From Oxalobacteraceae bacterium UBA6018 (lineage in GTDB: Bacteria > Pseudomonadota > Gammaproteobacteria > Burkholderiales > Burkholderiaceae_D), in assembly GCA_002428015.1 (NCBI GenBank), contig DIZW01000068.1:185636-249635 (forward strand): a DNA stretch of 64,000 bases, in the 5' to 3' direction. Below, piece by piece: positions 25,325 to 35,109 of the stretch; the stretch's first letter is position 1; each line of letters begins with the position of its first letter. A model generated the notes under the pieces. That model made no database searches and was not told where the DNA came from. It saw only the letters and a program-made list of their open reading frames with translations. Position numbers and translations under genes: made by a program.

Positions 25325-28300
25325 TTATGGTTGCGGATTCCAGCCGGCGCCCGCGCCGTAGGCGGCGAACACCTTGGCACGGTCGGCGAAGCCGGCCGCG
25401 ACCTCGTCCGCAGACAGCAGGTAGCCGCCTACACGCGCCGCCAGGTTCAGCGGCGCGCCGCCCAGGTCGGTGGTGCCGAACTCGCGCCAGCCGCTGATGG
25501 CCGTCGGCACGGTCGGATTAGGGGCTGGCTGGCCGTTGACGCCCAGCCCAGCCCAGCCCGCAGCATTGATGTGGCTGTCCATCATGCAGTTGATGAAGGC
25601 GATGTTGTCCCAGGTGGTGGTGCCACCCGGGCTGCGGGCCAGGTAGGTGGCGCCGTTGGGCACGTCGCTATGCAGCGCGCCCGGGCCGGGGCCGTGGGTG
25701 AGCTTGCTGTTAAGGAAGATGAAGCCCTTGTCGGTCGCCACCGGCACGCGGGCCTGCAGCACGTAGCCGCCGCTGCTGGCGTTGGCACTGTCGCCGACCG
25801 AGCGGATTTCGCTGTTCTCGAACAGGGACGCGTGGGCGCCGCCCCAGATGAAGTCGACGTTGCCCGCCACGAGGGTGTTGTAGAACCAGTTGTAGCCCTT
25901 CAGGTTGAGCGTGTCCTGCTCGCTGTAGAAGTTGGCGTTCTTGGCGACCAGGCGGCCTTCGCTGTTGAAGTACATGGTTTCGGCCTGGGCCGAGATGCTG
26001 GCCGAGCGCAGCGTGCTGTTATTGACGCTGAGGTTGTCGAGGGTGAGCATGTCGACCGATTCGAACAGCATCACGGCGCGCCCGCCCGCCGGCGTGCCGC
26101 TGCTGGTGGGCGCTTCGCTGGCGCCCGAGCCGGGGTTCAGGCTGTCGTAGTTGGCGTACTCGATCAGCGCGCCGTCGCGGCTTTCGCCCTTGATCGTGAC
26201 GTTGTCCTTGTTCCGCAGGAACAGCATTTCCTCGTAGGTGCCGTTGCGCAGGTTGATGGTCACTGGATCGGCCTTGGCGAAATTGCTCATCGCGTAGTTC
26301 AACGCGCCCTGCACGGTATGGAAGTCGGCCGGGCCGTCGTCGTCCACGGTCACGGTGGCCGAGCTCGGCGCCGCCGACTTGGTGGTGAAGGTCCAGTTGC
26401 CAGCCTTGCCGATGCCGACGAAAGGCGTGCCGCCCAGCGAGGTGTTGTTGAACACGCCGTTGGCGACGGCCACGTAGTATTCGGTGCCGTAGGCCAGCTT
26501 GTTATTGTGCGGCTTGATGGTGACGGTGTTGCCCGCGATCCTGATCGGCAGGTAGTTCACGCGGCGCACGCTGGTGGCGCCGGTGTTGCCGAGCATGTCG
26601 ATTTCGCCGCTCAGCTTGATGGTGTCGACCAGGGCGTCGTCGAGCTTGCGGAAAATGCGGATGGTGCCGCCCGTGCCCAGGGTCGGCGGGCTGTCGAACA
26701 CCAGTTTGAGCTGGGTGTCGATGGTTTCGCCGGTGGCGGCCGCGGCCGGGGAGGTCGCGCCGTTGAGCAGGTAGGTCTGGGTCGGCTGGATGAATTGCGG
26801 CGCGATCGTGGCGGTGATGGTGCGCAGTAGGGTCGGGTCCGAGCCGCTGGTGAACACGATCTTGGCCGTGCCTTCGCCCGCCGGCGTCAGGCTGACGGTA
26901 TTGCCGACGGTGCTGACCGACACAACCGCCGGATTGCTGCTCGAGACGTCGAAGCTGTCGGCGCTGCCGTCGCTCTGCTTGGCGGTGACGGTGACGGCCA
27001 GCGGCGCATCGCCGGCTTCGGCGCTGTAGGTCAGGCCGGCCGGGTTGATCGTCATCTGCACTGGCTTGAGCTTGGGGTCGCCCACGCGCACGTCGTCGAT
27101 CATGAAGGACTTGTTGGCGGTGAACAGGCCGATGCGGCCACGCGCGCCGAAGCTGCTGTCGGTGATCGAACCGAGGTTTTCGCCATCAAGGTAGACCGTC
27201 AAGGTGGTACCGATCAGCTCGAAGCGCACGGTGTAGAACTGGGCGTCCATCGCGATCGGCTTCTTGACCTGCTTGGGCCGGCTGAGGCTGGCATTGAGCA
27301 TCTTGGCGATCTCGACCTGGGTGCTGGTGGTGCTGTTTTGCACGTTCAGGCCGCCGCCATACCAGTTCTTCGCGTCGACGTAGCGGGTGATCAGGTAGAG
27401 CTGCTTGTTGCCCGTGCTGCCATTGGTCATCGGGCGGATGCGCGCTTCGACGAAGTAGTCGCCGGACGGCACGCTACCCATTTCACTGTCCTTGATCAAG
27501 GCCAGCACGCCGCCCGTGCTGGCGGCCGTGTATTGCAGTACCTTGTTGGTCGATCCTGTGGTTTCAGGAGGAACCGTGAACGCGCCGTTGGCGCCCGCGA
27601 CCGGAAGCAAGTCCCACTTGGCGGCGCTGCCGTTCTGGAAGTCGTCGCAGAAGTACAAGCCGGTCGCAGGGCAGGTCAGGGTCGGGTTGGTGTCGACGAC
27701 AACGCTGCCGGTGCCGCTGATCGCCGTGCTGAGCTTGCCGCCGCCGGCCTGCGCCAGGGCGTTGGCCTTGACCAGCGATACTGGACGCAAAGAGTAGGCG
27801 TAAGGCACGGTCCAGGTGACGTTATTGGACAGCGAGCAGGCGCCCAGCGCCGCGCCGTTCAGGGTCGAGCCGGTGTCCTTGAAATTGCCGGGCGTTCCCA
27901 TCGGTTTGATGACGTCGTCGCAGCGCTGGGCGCCGGTGATGGCGAACACGTTGTTGTTAGACAGGATCTTGGCGTTGGTGCCGGCCCCGACACTGTAACT
28001 GTTCTCGTAGACGGGGCGCGACTTGCTGCCCACGTAGTAGTTGTTGAACAGGTGGACCATGCCGTAGCGTACGCGCGGCGAGCGGCTGGCCACGTCGGCC
28101 CACACGTTGTTGCTGAAGGTGACGCGCAGCTTACCTTCATCGGTGGTGGCGGTGTCGCTCGAGCCGATCAGGTTGTTCTTGTTGTGCTGGTTGAAGTTGT
28201 TGTACGACACCGTCACGAAGTCGGACGCGTTGGTGATGTCGAGCGCGCCGTCGTGGCATTGCTTGGTGTGGCCATTTTCGATCGGCAGCAGATCGTCGGT

Positions 28301-28870
28301 CATCGGCGCGTCGGTGAAGCTGTTGTGGTCGATCCAGATATGGTCCGATCCTGAAATGCCGATGCCGTCATAGGCCGAGTTCCAGTTGCCGGTGGCGCCA
28401 TCGGTCGGGTCCCAAATCGGGCCGACGTCGCATGGGTTGACGATCTTGAGGTTGCGGATGATGATCTGCGACACGCCCGAGACGAGGATGGCGCCGTTGA
28501 CGACGCCGGAATTGCTGCCGTCGCCGATCAGGGTGGTGTTGCTCTTGAGGCGGATCGCGCCGCGCGCGGCCTGGTCGCCGGTGCTGGCGTAGGGCACGCC
28601 CTCGCTCATATCGATGATGCCGGACAGCTTGATGATCTTGGGGTTGACACCGCCGTTGGCGATCGCGGCGAGCAGCTCCTTGCGGTTGGTGGCGGTGTAG
28701 ATTTGCGCGGTGACGGCGGCCGAGCCGCCCTGGGTGCCGCCGGCCTGGCTGGCCCAGCCGTCAGCGGGCGCGACCTGGCGCGCGGGGTCGATGGTGTCGG
28801 CATTGCTGCCGCCCACGCCGACAATGATGAGGGCGGCGCAAAGCGCGGCCTTGAAACCGAGGTGTTTCAT
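25325..28870 (-). CDS. Bifunctional PL1 pectate lyase and CE8 pectinesterase fusion
   Basis: This exported 1181-residue enzyme combines two successive pectin-degrading activities. After a signal peptide (to about 24), residues 30-400 are a PL1 parallel beta-helix with WIDHNSFTD (179-187), HDGALDITN and the catalytic-type RSPRVRYG (263-270). Residues 400-630 resemble a LamG/concanavalin-type module and 635-850 two Ig-like domains. Residues 860-1181 are a CE8 pectinesterase with QAETMYF, EQDTLNLKGYNWFYN and GNVDFIWG, plus YVLQAR. The ATG at 28870 follows AGGAG; the longer frame upstream adds only atypical Arg-rich sequence. It is the last gene of the pectin operon and is followed by a strong terminator. 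Confidence 0.93.
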   Translation of the reverse strand: MKHLGFKAALCAALIIVGVGGSNADTIDPARQVAPADGWASQAGGTQGGSAAVTAQIYTATNRKELLAAIANGGVNPKIIKLSGIIDMSEGVPYASTGDQAARGAIRLKSNTTLIGDGSNSGVVNGAILVSGVSQIIIRNLKIVNPCDVGPIWDPTDGATGNWNSAYDGIGISGSDHIWIDHNSFTDAPMTDDLLPIENGHTKQCHDGALDITNASDFVTVSYNNFNQHNKNNLIGSSDTATTDEGKLRVTFSNNVWADVASRSPRVRYGMVHLFNNYYVGSKSRPVYENSYSVGAGTNAKILSNNNVFAITGAQRCDDVIKPMGTPGNFKDTGSTLNGAALGACSLSNNVTWTVPYAYSLRPVSLVKANALAQAGGGKLSTAISGTGSVVVDTNPTLTCPATGLYFCDDFQNGSAAKWDLLPVAGANGAFTVPPETTGSTNKVLQYTAASTGGVLALIKDSEMGSVPSGDYFVEARIRPMTNGSTGNKQLYLITRYVDAKNWYGGGLNVQNSTTSTQVEIAKMLNASLSRPKQVKKPIAMDAQFYTVRFELIGTTLTVYLDGENLGSITDSSFGARGRIGLFTANKSFMIDDVRVGDPKLKPVQMTINPAGLTYSAEAGDAPLAVTVTAKQSDGSADSFDVSSSNPAVVSVSTVGNTVSLTPAGEGTAKIVFTSGSDPTLLRTITATIAPQFIQPTQTYLLNGATSPAAAATGETIDTQLKLVFDSPPTLGTGGTIRIFRKLDDALVDTIKLSGEIDMLGNTGATSVRRVNYLPIRIAGNTVTIKPHNNKLAYGTEYYVAVANGVFNNTSLGGTPFVGIGKAGNWTFTTKSAAPSSATVTVDDDGPADFHTVQGALNYAMSNFAKADPVTINLRNGTYEEMLFLRNKDNVTIKGESRDGALIEYANYDSLNPGSGASEAPTSSGTPAGGRAVMLFESVDMLTLDNLSVNNSTLRSASISAQAETMYFNSEGRLVAKNANFYSEQDTLNLKGYNWFYNTLVAGNVDFIWGGAHASLFENSEIRSVGDSANASSGGYVLQARVPVATDKGFIFLNSKLTHGPGPGALHSDVPNGATYLARSPGGTTTWDNIAFINCMMDSHINAAGWAGLGVNGQPAPNPTVPTAISGWREFGTTDLGGAPLNLAARVGGYLLSADEVAAGFADRAKVFAAYGAGAGWNPQP

Positions 28871-28931
28871 GTGTGCTCCTGTGACAGGAATGGAAAGGGG
28901 GCGCGGCCACGCGGGGCCGCGCGCGCAAACG

Positions 28932-29507
28932 TCAGCGGCTGCGGCGACGGCTGAGGGCAAGGCCCGCCAGCCCGGTGAGCAGCAGCGCCGCGCCGCCCGG
29001 TTCGGGAAGCGATGCCGGCGAATCCAGGCCGATCTGCGCCGTGAAGGAGGCGAAGTCGGCATTCCAGCTTACGTTGCTCAGGTCCAGCCCGAGCGTGTGG
29101 GCGTCGACAATGCTGAGCAGCGGGGTGCCGCCGATCGCACTGTGATCGAGCAGCGCCATCGAGGCGATCGGGGCCGCCAGCGAGGCGCCGAAATCGAAGC
29201 GCATGCTGTAGGCGCCGGTGGGAATGGCGCCGTTGTTGTACACCGTCAGCAAGCCGGTGTTGGAAAAATCGAAGCCGAACAGGTAGTCGGCGGTCAGAAA
29301 TTCCACGCCGCCGGTCTCGGTCGGATCGATGGCCGTGACGTTAGAGCCGGCCTCGTCGGCAAATCCGTGGTCGAGGCCGAGCATGCCGGCGCCCGCGCCG
29401 TTGTAGCTTGCCGTGATCGTGGCGTCCTGCAGCGGTAGCACGCCAGCCTGTGCGCTGCCCGCGGCCAGCGCGGCCACGAGTGTCCCCAACAACCATGTTT
29501 TTTTCAT
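28932..29507 (-). CDS. PEP-CTERM exported protein in the pectin operon
   Basis: This 191-residue exported protein has a signal peptide (to about SAQA, residue 21), a central beta-rich region and a textbook PEP-CTERM tail: LPEPGG, a hydrophobic helix (LLLTGLAGLAL) and SRRRSR. Exosortase processing and surface anchoring or release are expected, though no exosortase gene is in the window. It is placed 61 bp from both the polygalacturonase gene and the lyase-esterase gene, so it is co-expressed with pectin degradation. The core domain is unrecognised. Confidence 0.85.
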   Translation of the reverse strand: MKKTWLLGTLVAALAAGSAQAGVLPLQDATITASYNGAGAGMLGLDHGFADEAGSNVTAIDPTETGGVEFLTADYLFGFDFSNTGLLTVYNNGAIPTGAYSMRFDFGASLAAPIASMALLDHSAIGGTPLLSIVDAHTLGLDLSNVSWNADFASFTAQIGLDSPASLPEPGGAALLLTGLAGLALSRRRSR

Positions 29508-29568
29508 TTTGTGTCGTCCCGTTAAAGTAAAGAAAAAACTACATCGTTCATCCACTCCAAAAAATGCC

Positions 29569-31389
29569 TTATGCCGACAAGCTAGTGTTGTAGCGCTTGC
29601 CCGCGATGGTGACGCGGGTCAGCTTGAGGCCGCGCACGTTGAACAGGTAATAGGGCTGTGCCGCATTGGCCGGCGTGCCGAAATCGCAGTCGCTGATGGT
29701 CACGTTGCTGATCGGCAGAATCGGCAACGGGTGGGCGCCGTTGTAATCGAAGGCCACCGGCCCCAGCAGCACGAAGGCCTGGTAGGACGAGAAGCGTCCC
29801 TTGCCGGTGTCAACGTTGCCGACCTTGATGCCGGAAATGTGCACGTCCGACACCACCGGCGGGCGGGTGCGCACGTTGTCGCCAGTGGGCGCGTAGTCGC
29901 AGTCGAAGGTGATCACGGCGCCGCCCGAGCTCGACACCGTGCCCTTGGCGATGGGCGAACCCGGCAGCGGCGGGTAGAACTGGGGCGTGGTCTGCACCCC
30001 GTTCGGCATGCTGACGTTGCGCACATAGAAATGCTTGAGGAAGCCGCCGCGGTTCATATTGGTCTTGAGCCGGATCGCGGTGCTGAGCGGACTGGTGGCC
30101 CAGTTGACGTTGCGGAACTCGATGTTCTGGGCGTAGATGTTCTGGATGCCGCCCGACATTTCGCTGCCCAGGGTCACGCCGCCGTGCCCGCTGTTCATGA
30201 CGCAGTTCTGGATCAGCACGTTCTGGGTCGGGCCGTACTGGGTGTCCAGGTTCTTGCCGGCCTTGATCGCGATGCAGTCGTCGCCGGTGTTGAAGGTGCA
30301 ATGCTCCACCAGCACCGTATCGCAGGCTTCCGGATCGAAGCCGTCGCTGTTGGGGCCCATGCTGTCCATGTGCACGTCGCGGATTTCCAGATTGCGGCAA
30401 TGGACAGGATGATGCTGCCAGAACGGCGCCTGGTTCACCTGGTAGCCCTTGAGCAGCACGTTGGTGCAGCCGATCAGCTCGATCATGCAGGGGCGCAGGT
30501 AGTGGCCGCGCCCGAAGACGCGGCGCGCGACCGGCACCCCGGCCTCCGACAGCGAGGGCAGGTAGCTTTCGTCGCCGCGCCAGCGCTTGCCGTCGCCTTC
30601 GATCAGCGCGGCCTGTTCTGCCTTGATGCCCGGCGCCACCGCGGCGATCGACGCGGCATTGTGGGGATTGATGGCGCTTTGCGAGGCCTCCTGGTTGGGG
30701 CCGCTCTTGCGCTTGCCTTTCCAGTCCCACCAGCAGTCGCCGCTGCCGGCGAAGGGCACGCCGCCCTGGCCATCGAGGATGCTGGTCCAGTCCTCGCCGG
30801 TGAGGGCGATGTGGTCCTGGCCGTTGGCGTACACCAGCGGCGAATAGTTGAGGCAGTCGTTGCTTTGCCAGCGAGAGACGACCAGCTTGCCGTTGGCGCC
30901 GCAGTCGACGTCGCCGTATTTGGCGAAGTCGTCGGGGTCGGTGCTGAAATACACATGGGCGCCGGCTTGCAAGTGCACGTGCACTTGCGAACGCAGCACG
31001 ATCGGCCCCTTGCACAGCCAGTTGCCGGCCGGGATCACGACGCGTCCGCCGCCGGCCGCGTGGCAGGCGGCGATCGCGGCGGCGATGGCCGGATAGCAGT
31101 CCGGCGCGTCCGGCGCGGCGGTGCTGACCATGCCGGTATCGTGGTGGGTGGTGAAGCCCTTCACGGTGACGCTCTTGCAGGGCAGCGCGCCATGCGCCGT
31201 GATGACGAAGTCTTCGTTGCGAAACACCAGCGGCCGCTTGAAACGGTCGGCGATGGCCTGGGCCTGCTTCCATGGGTCTCGCGGGGCGGCGGCCAGGGCC
31301 GGGACGGCGATGCCGCCGCCGAGCGCCAGGCCGGCCGCCGAGGCGGCCCGCATCAGCGCGCGGCGCTGGAGGTTGACGGGTTGGTTCAT
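29569..31389 (-). CDS. GH28 polygalacturonase with Tat-like signal
   Basis: This 606-residue exported enzyme probably hydrolyses alpha-1,4-galacturonan. The N-terminus has a twin-arginine-like signal (LQRRALMRAASAAGLALGG). GH28 motifs appear in order: NSDGFDPE (near 345-352), TGDDCIAIKAGK (near 368-379), SGHGG (near 400) and RLKTN (near 439). These supply the three carboxylates, the histidine and the RxK substrate site. The fold is a parallel beta-helix. It starts 12 bp after the TonB-dependent receptor gene, so uptake and depolymerisation are coupled. Endo versus exo mode is not certain. Confidence 0.93.
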   Translation of the reverse strand: MNQPVNLQRRALMRAASAAGLALGGGIAVPALAAAPRDPWKQAQAIADRFKRPLVFRNEDFVITAHGALPCKSVTVKGFTTHHDTGMVSTAAPDAPDCYPAIAAAIAACHAAGGGRVVIPAGNWLCKGPIVLRSQVHVHLQAGAHVYFSTDPDDFAKYGDVDCGANGKLVVSRWQSNDCLNYSPLVYANGQDHIALTGEDWTSILDGQGGVPFAGSGDCWWDWKGKRKSGPNQEASQSAINPHNAASIAAVAPGIKAEQAALIEGDGKRWRGDESYLPSLSEAGVPVARRVFGRGHYLRPCMIELIGCTNVLLKGYQVNQAPFWQHHPVHCRNLEIRDVHMDSMGPNSDGFDPEACDTVLVEHCTFNTGDDCIAIKAGKNLDTQYGPTQNVLIQNCVMNSGHGGVTLGSEMSGGIQNIYAQNIEFRNVNWATSPLSTAIRLKTNMNRGGFLKHFYVRNVSMPNGVQTTPQFYPPLPGSPIAKGTVSSSGGAVITFDCDYAPTGDNVRTRPPVVSDVHISGIKVGNVDTGKGRFSSYQAFVLLGPVAFDYNGAHPLPILPISNVTISDCDFGTPANAAQPYYLFNVRGLKLTRVTIAGKRYNTSLSA

Positions 31390-31401
31390 ATGCCTGTCCG
31401 G

Positions 31402-34110
31402 TTAGAAGTTGTAGGTGGCGCGCAGGTTGTACGCGCGCCCGATGGGGCTGGCCGCGCTGCTCAGGTAGCCGAAGGAATAGCCGCTGTGGTTGGTGACGGG
31501 CGGAGCGGCGTCGAACAGATTGGTCACGCCGGCCGTCAGCGAGATGTGCTTGAAGCCGTTGTAGGTGCCGGTCAGGTTCCACACCTGGTAAGGCTTGATC
31601 TCGCGGAAGTATTGTGCGGCCACCAGGTTCTGGTCGTCGTAGCCGGTGTTGTAGTTCTGGGTCAGCTGGGCGGTCCAGTCGCCGCTCTTCCAGTTCAGCT
31701 TGAGCGTATGCTTCCAGCGGAAGGTGATGATCGGCAGGCTGCTGGTGGTGCCGTTGCTGGCCAGGCCGAAACGGCCCACGTTGGAGACCCATGCACTGCC
31801 TGGCTGGAGCTGGTTGTCGAACTGGGTCAGGTAGGTGCCGTCGAGCTCGACCTTGAAGTTGCCCGCCGCCGTGCGCGGGAAGGCGAAGGCGGCCGAAACG
31901 TCGACGCCGGCCGCCTTCTGGCCGCCCAGGTTCATGGTCACGTTCTTGATGAAGGCCAGGGTGCCGTCGGCGTTGCGCACGAACAGCGGCTCGTATCTGG
32001 CCGGGTCGAGGAAATAGGCCTGCTCGGGCAGGTTGGCCAGCATGTCCTTCATGCGCACGTTCCAGTAGTCAAAGGACATGGTCAGGTTCTTGACCGGTTC
32101 GAGCACCACGCCCAGCGAGACACCGCGCGAGGTTTCCGGGGTCAGGTCGGCATTGCTGCCGGTCTGCTTGGGCAGCTTGACGTTGCACACTTCGGAGGCC
32201 ACGTAGCCGGGCAGGGCGGTGCCGCTGCCGGCCACGCCCGGGGTACCGCCCGGGCACAGCTTCGGATCGTCCCACTTGGCCGAGGTGGTGCCGTTGGCGC
32301 CCGGCAGCCGGTAGCCATAGCGGTCGAACAGGGTCGGTGCGCGGAAGCCCGTATTGGCCGAGCCGCGGAACATCACCGTCTTGCTCGGCTCGTAGCGGAA
32401 GCTGGCCTTTGGATTGAAGGTGTTGCCGAAGTCGCTGAAGTAGTCGTCGCGCGCGGCCAGGTTGAAGGTCAATTGCTTGGTGACGGGCAGGTCCAGCTCG
32501 GCATAGAGGGCGCTGACGTTGCGCGCCCCGGCGCCGTGCGAGGGGCTGGCGTTGGCGTAGGTTACCTGGGAAACGATGTCGAGCTTGGTGTCCTCGGTGG
32601 TGTCCCGGTGCACGTCGGCGCCGACGGCCAGCGCCGCGTCGCCGCCGGCCAGCTGGCCGATGGTGCGGCTGCCGGTCAGGTCCAGGCCGGTGAAGGTGCT
32701 CTTCGAGTAGCGGTTCTTCTGCCCGTCCACCGAGATACTCTCCAGATAGGACTGTCCGGCGGCATCCTGCAGGCCGAACGGGTTCAGGCTGCCGTTGGAG
32801 ATACCGGCCAGCAGGCCGTAGCCGTTGACATAGCCGCTATGGTAGAAATTCTCGCGCACGCTATTGCCGTACACGAAGCCGGCCTTGTAATCCCATTCGC
32901 CGATGCGGCCTTCGTCGTTGACGGCCAGGCGCTGGTTGGTCTGGACGTCCTTCGTCACGGCTTGCCCGAGGTCGGCCACGCTCCAGGTCACCAGCAGCGG
33001 GGCGCCTTTCAGGTTGGCCACGGCGGGCACGCCGCCGCTATTGCCCGGATACCATTTACTGGTCGCCGGGAGCTGGGCCTTGACGCCGTCCGGCGTGGCC
33101 AGGCTGGTGGTCGGGTTCTTGCCGGAGATGATGTAGGACTGGCCGCGCAGGTAGTCAACGCTGACGCTATGGTCGTCGGTGATGCGCTTGGTGCCCTTGA
33201 GGTAGAAGGTGACTTGCTGGTTCTCGTAGAGCGCGGTTCCGTATTGGTTGTTATCGAGCACGCAGGTATTCTTGGCGCCCTGGATAGAGTACGGCGCCAG
33301 GCAGCCGGTGCCGTAGTACGGATTGACGGCGGTCTTGTTGGCCGCGGTGGTGAAGTTGGCCGGGGTGGCATAGCCGCCGCTGGCCAGCGACGGCGCGCGG
33401 CCGATGCTGGTGAGCAGTTCCGGCGTGCTCAACTCGGCGCGATCCTTCGATGCGAGCCGGCTGCGCCGGTGCGCATCGACTGTGGCGTAGACGTTCCAGC
33501 CGTCGGTGGCAAGATTGCCGCGACCGATCGTCATGCTGGCGCGCTGCTCGTCGCCTCCGCCGTGTTTCTCGGGCTGGACGTATTGGCCGGTCACCGAGGC
33601 GCCTTCGAAGCCGGGCTTGGTGATGAAGTTGACCACGCCGCCGATCGCGTCCGAGCCGTAGATCGAGGAGGCGCCATCGCGCAGCACTTCGACCCGCGCC
33701 AGTGCGCTCATCGGGATGATGTCGAGGTTGGCATAGCCGTCGGCGATGGCCTCGTTGGCCAGGCGCCGTCCGTTGAGCAGGACCAGGGTGCGGTTCACGC
33801 CCAGGCCGCGCAGGTTGATGTTGGTGCCGGAGCCGGCGTTCGATGGCGCCAGCGAGGCTGACTGCGGCAACGCCATCATCACGTCGGCCAGCGTGGTCAT
33901 GCCGCGCTGCGCGAATTCCTCCGCCTTCATGGTCGTCACCGGCAAGGCCATCTCCGTGGCCAGGCGCTTGATGCTCGAACCGGTCACCTCGACGCGTTGC
34001 ATGGGTTCCTCGGCTTGCTGCGCCGCCGCCTGGTTCATCAAGGCCATGACGGCCAGGGCGATCGAGGACAAGACCAGCTTCGAATGGCGGGGGGCGTGCT
34101 GCGTGTTCAT
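31402..34110 (-). CDS. TonB-dependent outer-membrane receptor for pectin oligosaccharides
   Basis: This 902-residue receptor has a signal peptide (to about AAAQ), a TonB box-like start (QRVEVTGSSIKR), a plug domain (TTLADVMMALPQSASLAPSNAGSG) and a long beta-barrel ending in aromatic YNLRATYNF. The lack of an N-terminal signalling domain argues against a sigma-regulated siderophore receptor. As the first gene of the pectin operon it probably imports oligogalacturonides. The substrate is inferred from the neighbouring GH28, PL1 and CE8 enzymes. Confidence 0.92.
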   Translation of the reverse strand: MNTQHAPRHSKLVLSSIALAVMALMNQAAAQQAEEPMQRVEVTGSSIKRLATEMALPVTTMKAEEFAQRGMTTLADVMMALPQSASLAPSNAGSGTNINLRGLGVNRTLVLLNGRRLANEAIADGYANLDIIPMSALARVEVLRDGASSIYGSDAIGGVVNFITKPGFEGASVTGQYVQPEKHGGGDEQRASMTIGRGNLATDGWNVYATVDAHRRSRLASKDRAELSTPELLTSIGRAPSLASGGYATPANFTTAANKTAVNPYYGTGCLAPYSIQGAKNTCVLDNNQYGTALYENQQVTFYLKGTKRITDDHSVSVDYLRGQSYIISGKNPTTSLATPDGVKAQLPATSKWYPGNSGGVPAVANLKGAPLLVTWSVADLGQAVTKDVQTNQRLAVNDEGRIGEWDYKAGFVYGNSVRENFYHSGYVNGYGLLAGISNGSLNPFGLQDAAGQSYLESISVDGQKNRYSKSTFTGLDLTGSRTIGQLAGGDAALAVGADVHRDTTEDTKLDIVSQVTYANASPSHGAGARNVSALYAELDLPVTKQLTFNLAARDDYFSDFGNTFNPKASFRYEPSKTVMFRGSANTGFRAPTLFDRYGYRLPGANGTTSAKWDDPKLCPGGTPGVAGSGTALPGYVASEVCNVKLPKQTGSNADLTPETSRGVSLGVVLEPVKNLTMSFDYWNVRMKDMLANLPEQAYFLDPARYEPLFVRNADGTLAFIKNVTMNLGGQKAAGVDVSAAFAFPRTAAGNFKVELDGTYLTQFDNQLQPGSAWVSNVGRFGLASNGTTSSLPIITFRWKHTLKLNWKSGDWTAQLTQNYNTGYDDQNLVAAQYFREIKPYQVWNLTGTYNGFKHISLTAGVTNLFDAAPPVTNHSGYSFGYLSSAASPIGRAYNLRATYNF

Positions 34111-34407
34111 AGTATGTGTCTCCTGCGGATGTTATTGTCGTGATGCTGCGATAGGAACGCGAACGTCTTGTGAGCGGCCGGCCGGAGCACGGACGCTGGT
34201 CGGGCACCTCGCGTGCCCTGTGCCACTGCGACGAGGATGGCGCAACTTGCCACCGAGGTCGACCATGGTCGCCGGGGTAAAACGGTTCAGGCCGGCGCGT
34301 GGGGCTGCGCCAGGATGCTGGATTGCTGCATGATCGAGGTCTCTCTTATCGTGGTCGTCCGCGGCGTCGGTGCGCCTGCGAATCGTTGCTGCAGGTGGCT
34401 GGCATGC

Positions 34408-35109
34408 CTAGCCACGCGAAAACGTGCGCGTGACGCGCTCCAGATGGGCGCGCATGGCGTTGCGCGCCGCGGCCGGATCGTGCGCGACGATGGCCGCCAG
34501 AATGCGCCGGTGATCGGTCAGGGTTTCCTGGCGCAGCTCTTCAGTCTGAAAGTGTTCCTTCAGCTTGTGCCACAGGCGTCCGCGCTGGTTCCACAGGTAG
34601 TCGACCATGCCCACGAAGGCGCTGTTGCCCGTGGCGCGCGCAATGGCCAGGTGAAACTGCCGGTCCGCTTGTTCATTGCTGCCGTAATGATGGTGGTTGC
34701 GTTCCATGTCCATGACCGCATCGAGGATCGCATCGATCGCGCTGTCGCTGGCCATGCGCGCGGCGATGGCGCACACTTCGGCTTCGACCAGCCGGCGCGC
34801 GGACAGCACTTCGAACGGGCCGGGCCCGCCCTCCTCGATGTGTGGCGTGGCGGTGGCGGGCGCGCTGACGTACACGCCGGATCCACTGCGCACTTCCACC
34901 ATGCCGCCCAGTTCGAGCGCGATCAGCGCCTCGCGCAGGGAGGCGCGCGACAGATTGAGTCGGGTAGCGAGTTCGCGCTCGGATGGCAAGCGTTCGCCGG
35001 GCGCGATGCCTTCATCTCGGATCAGTTCCTTGATGCGTTCGGCGACGATCCGGTACAGACGCGGCTCGTGCGAGATCGAATCGTGCGGCATGGAAACTTT
35101 TTTTAACAT
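34408..35109 (-). CDS. GntR-family (FadR/FCD) transcriptional regulator
   Basis: This 233-residue regulator has an N-terminal winged helix (RIVAERIKELIRDEGIAPGERLPSERELATRLNLSRASLREALIALELGG) and a C-terminal FCD ligand domain with metal-ligand-type residues (EVCAIAARMA, QFHLAIARA, DHRRILAAI). It lies 297 bp upstream of the pectin operon on the same strand. FadR-type regulators such as ExuR and UxuR respond to uronates, so control by a galacturonate catabolite is likely. Translation may start at 35109 or at the next ATG (35091); neither has a strong ribosome-binding site. Confidence 0.88.
   Translation of the reverse strand: MLKKVSMPHDSISHEPRLYRIVAERIKELIRDEGIAPGERLPSERELATRLNLSRASLREALIALELGGMVEVRSGSGVYVSAPATATPHIEEGGPGPFEVLSARRLVEAEVCAIAARMASDSAIDAILDAVMDMERNHHHYGSNEQADRQFHLAIARATGNSAFVGMVDYLWNQRGRLWHKLKEHFQTEELRQETLTDHRRILAAIVAHDPAAARNAMRAHLERVTRTFSRG

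Noticed and set aside
25331..26830. Plus-strand frame opposite the pectinesterase domain
   Set aside because: Antisense shadow without start signal; the CE8 motifs are on the minus strand.
29413..33861. Very long open frame on the plus strand opposite the pectin genes
   Set aside because: It is an antisense shadow caused by high GC in the third codon position. It has no ribosome-binding site or domain, while the minus strand encodes clear GH28 and TonB-receptor proteins.
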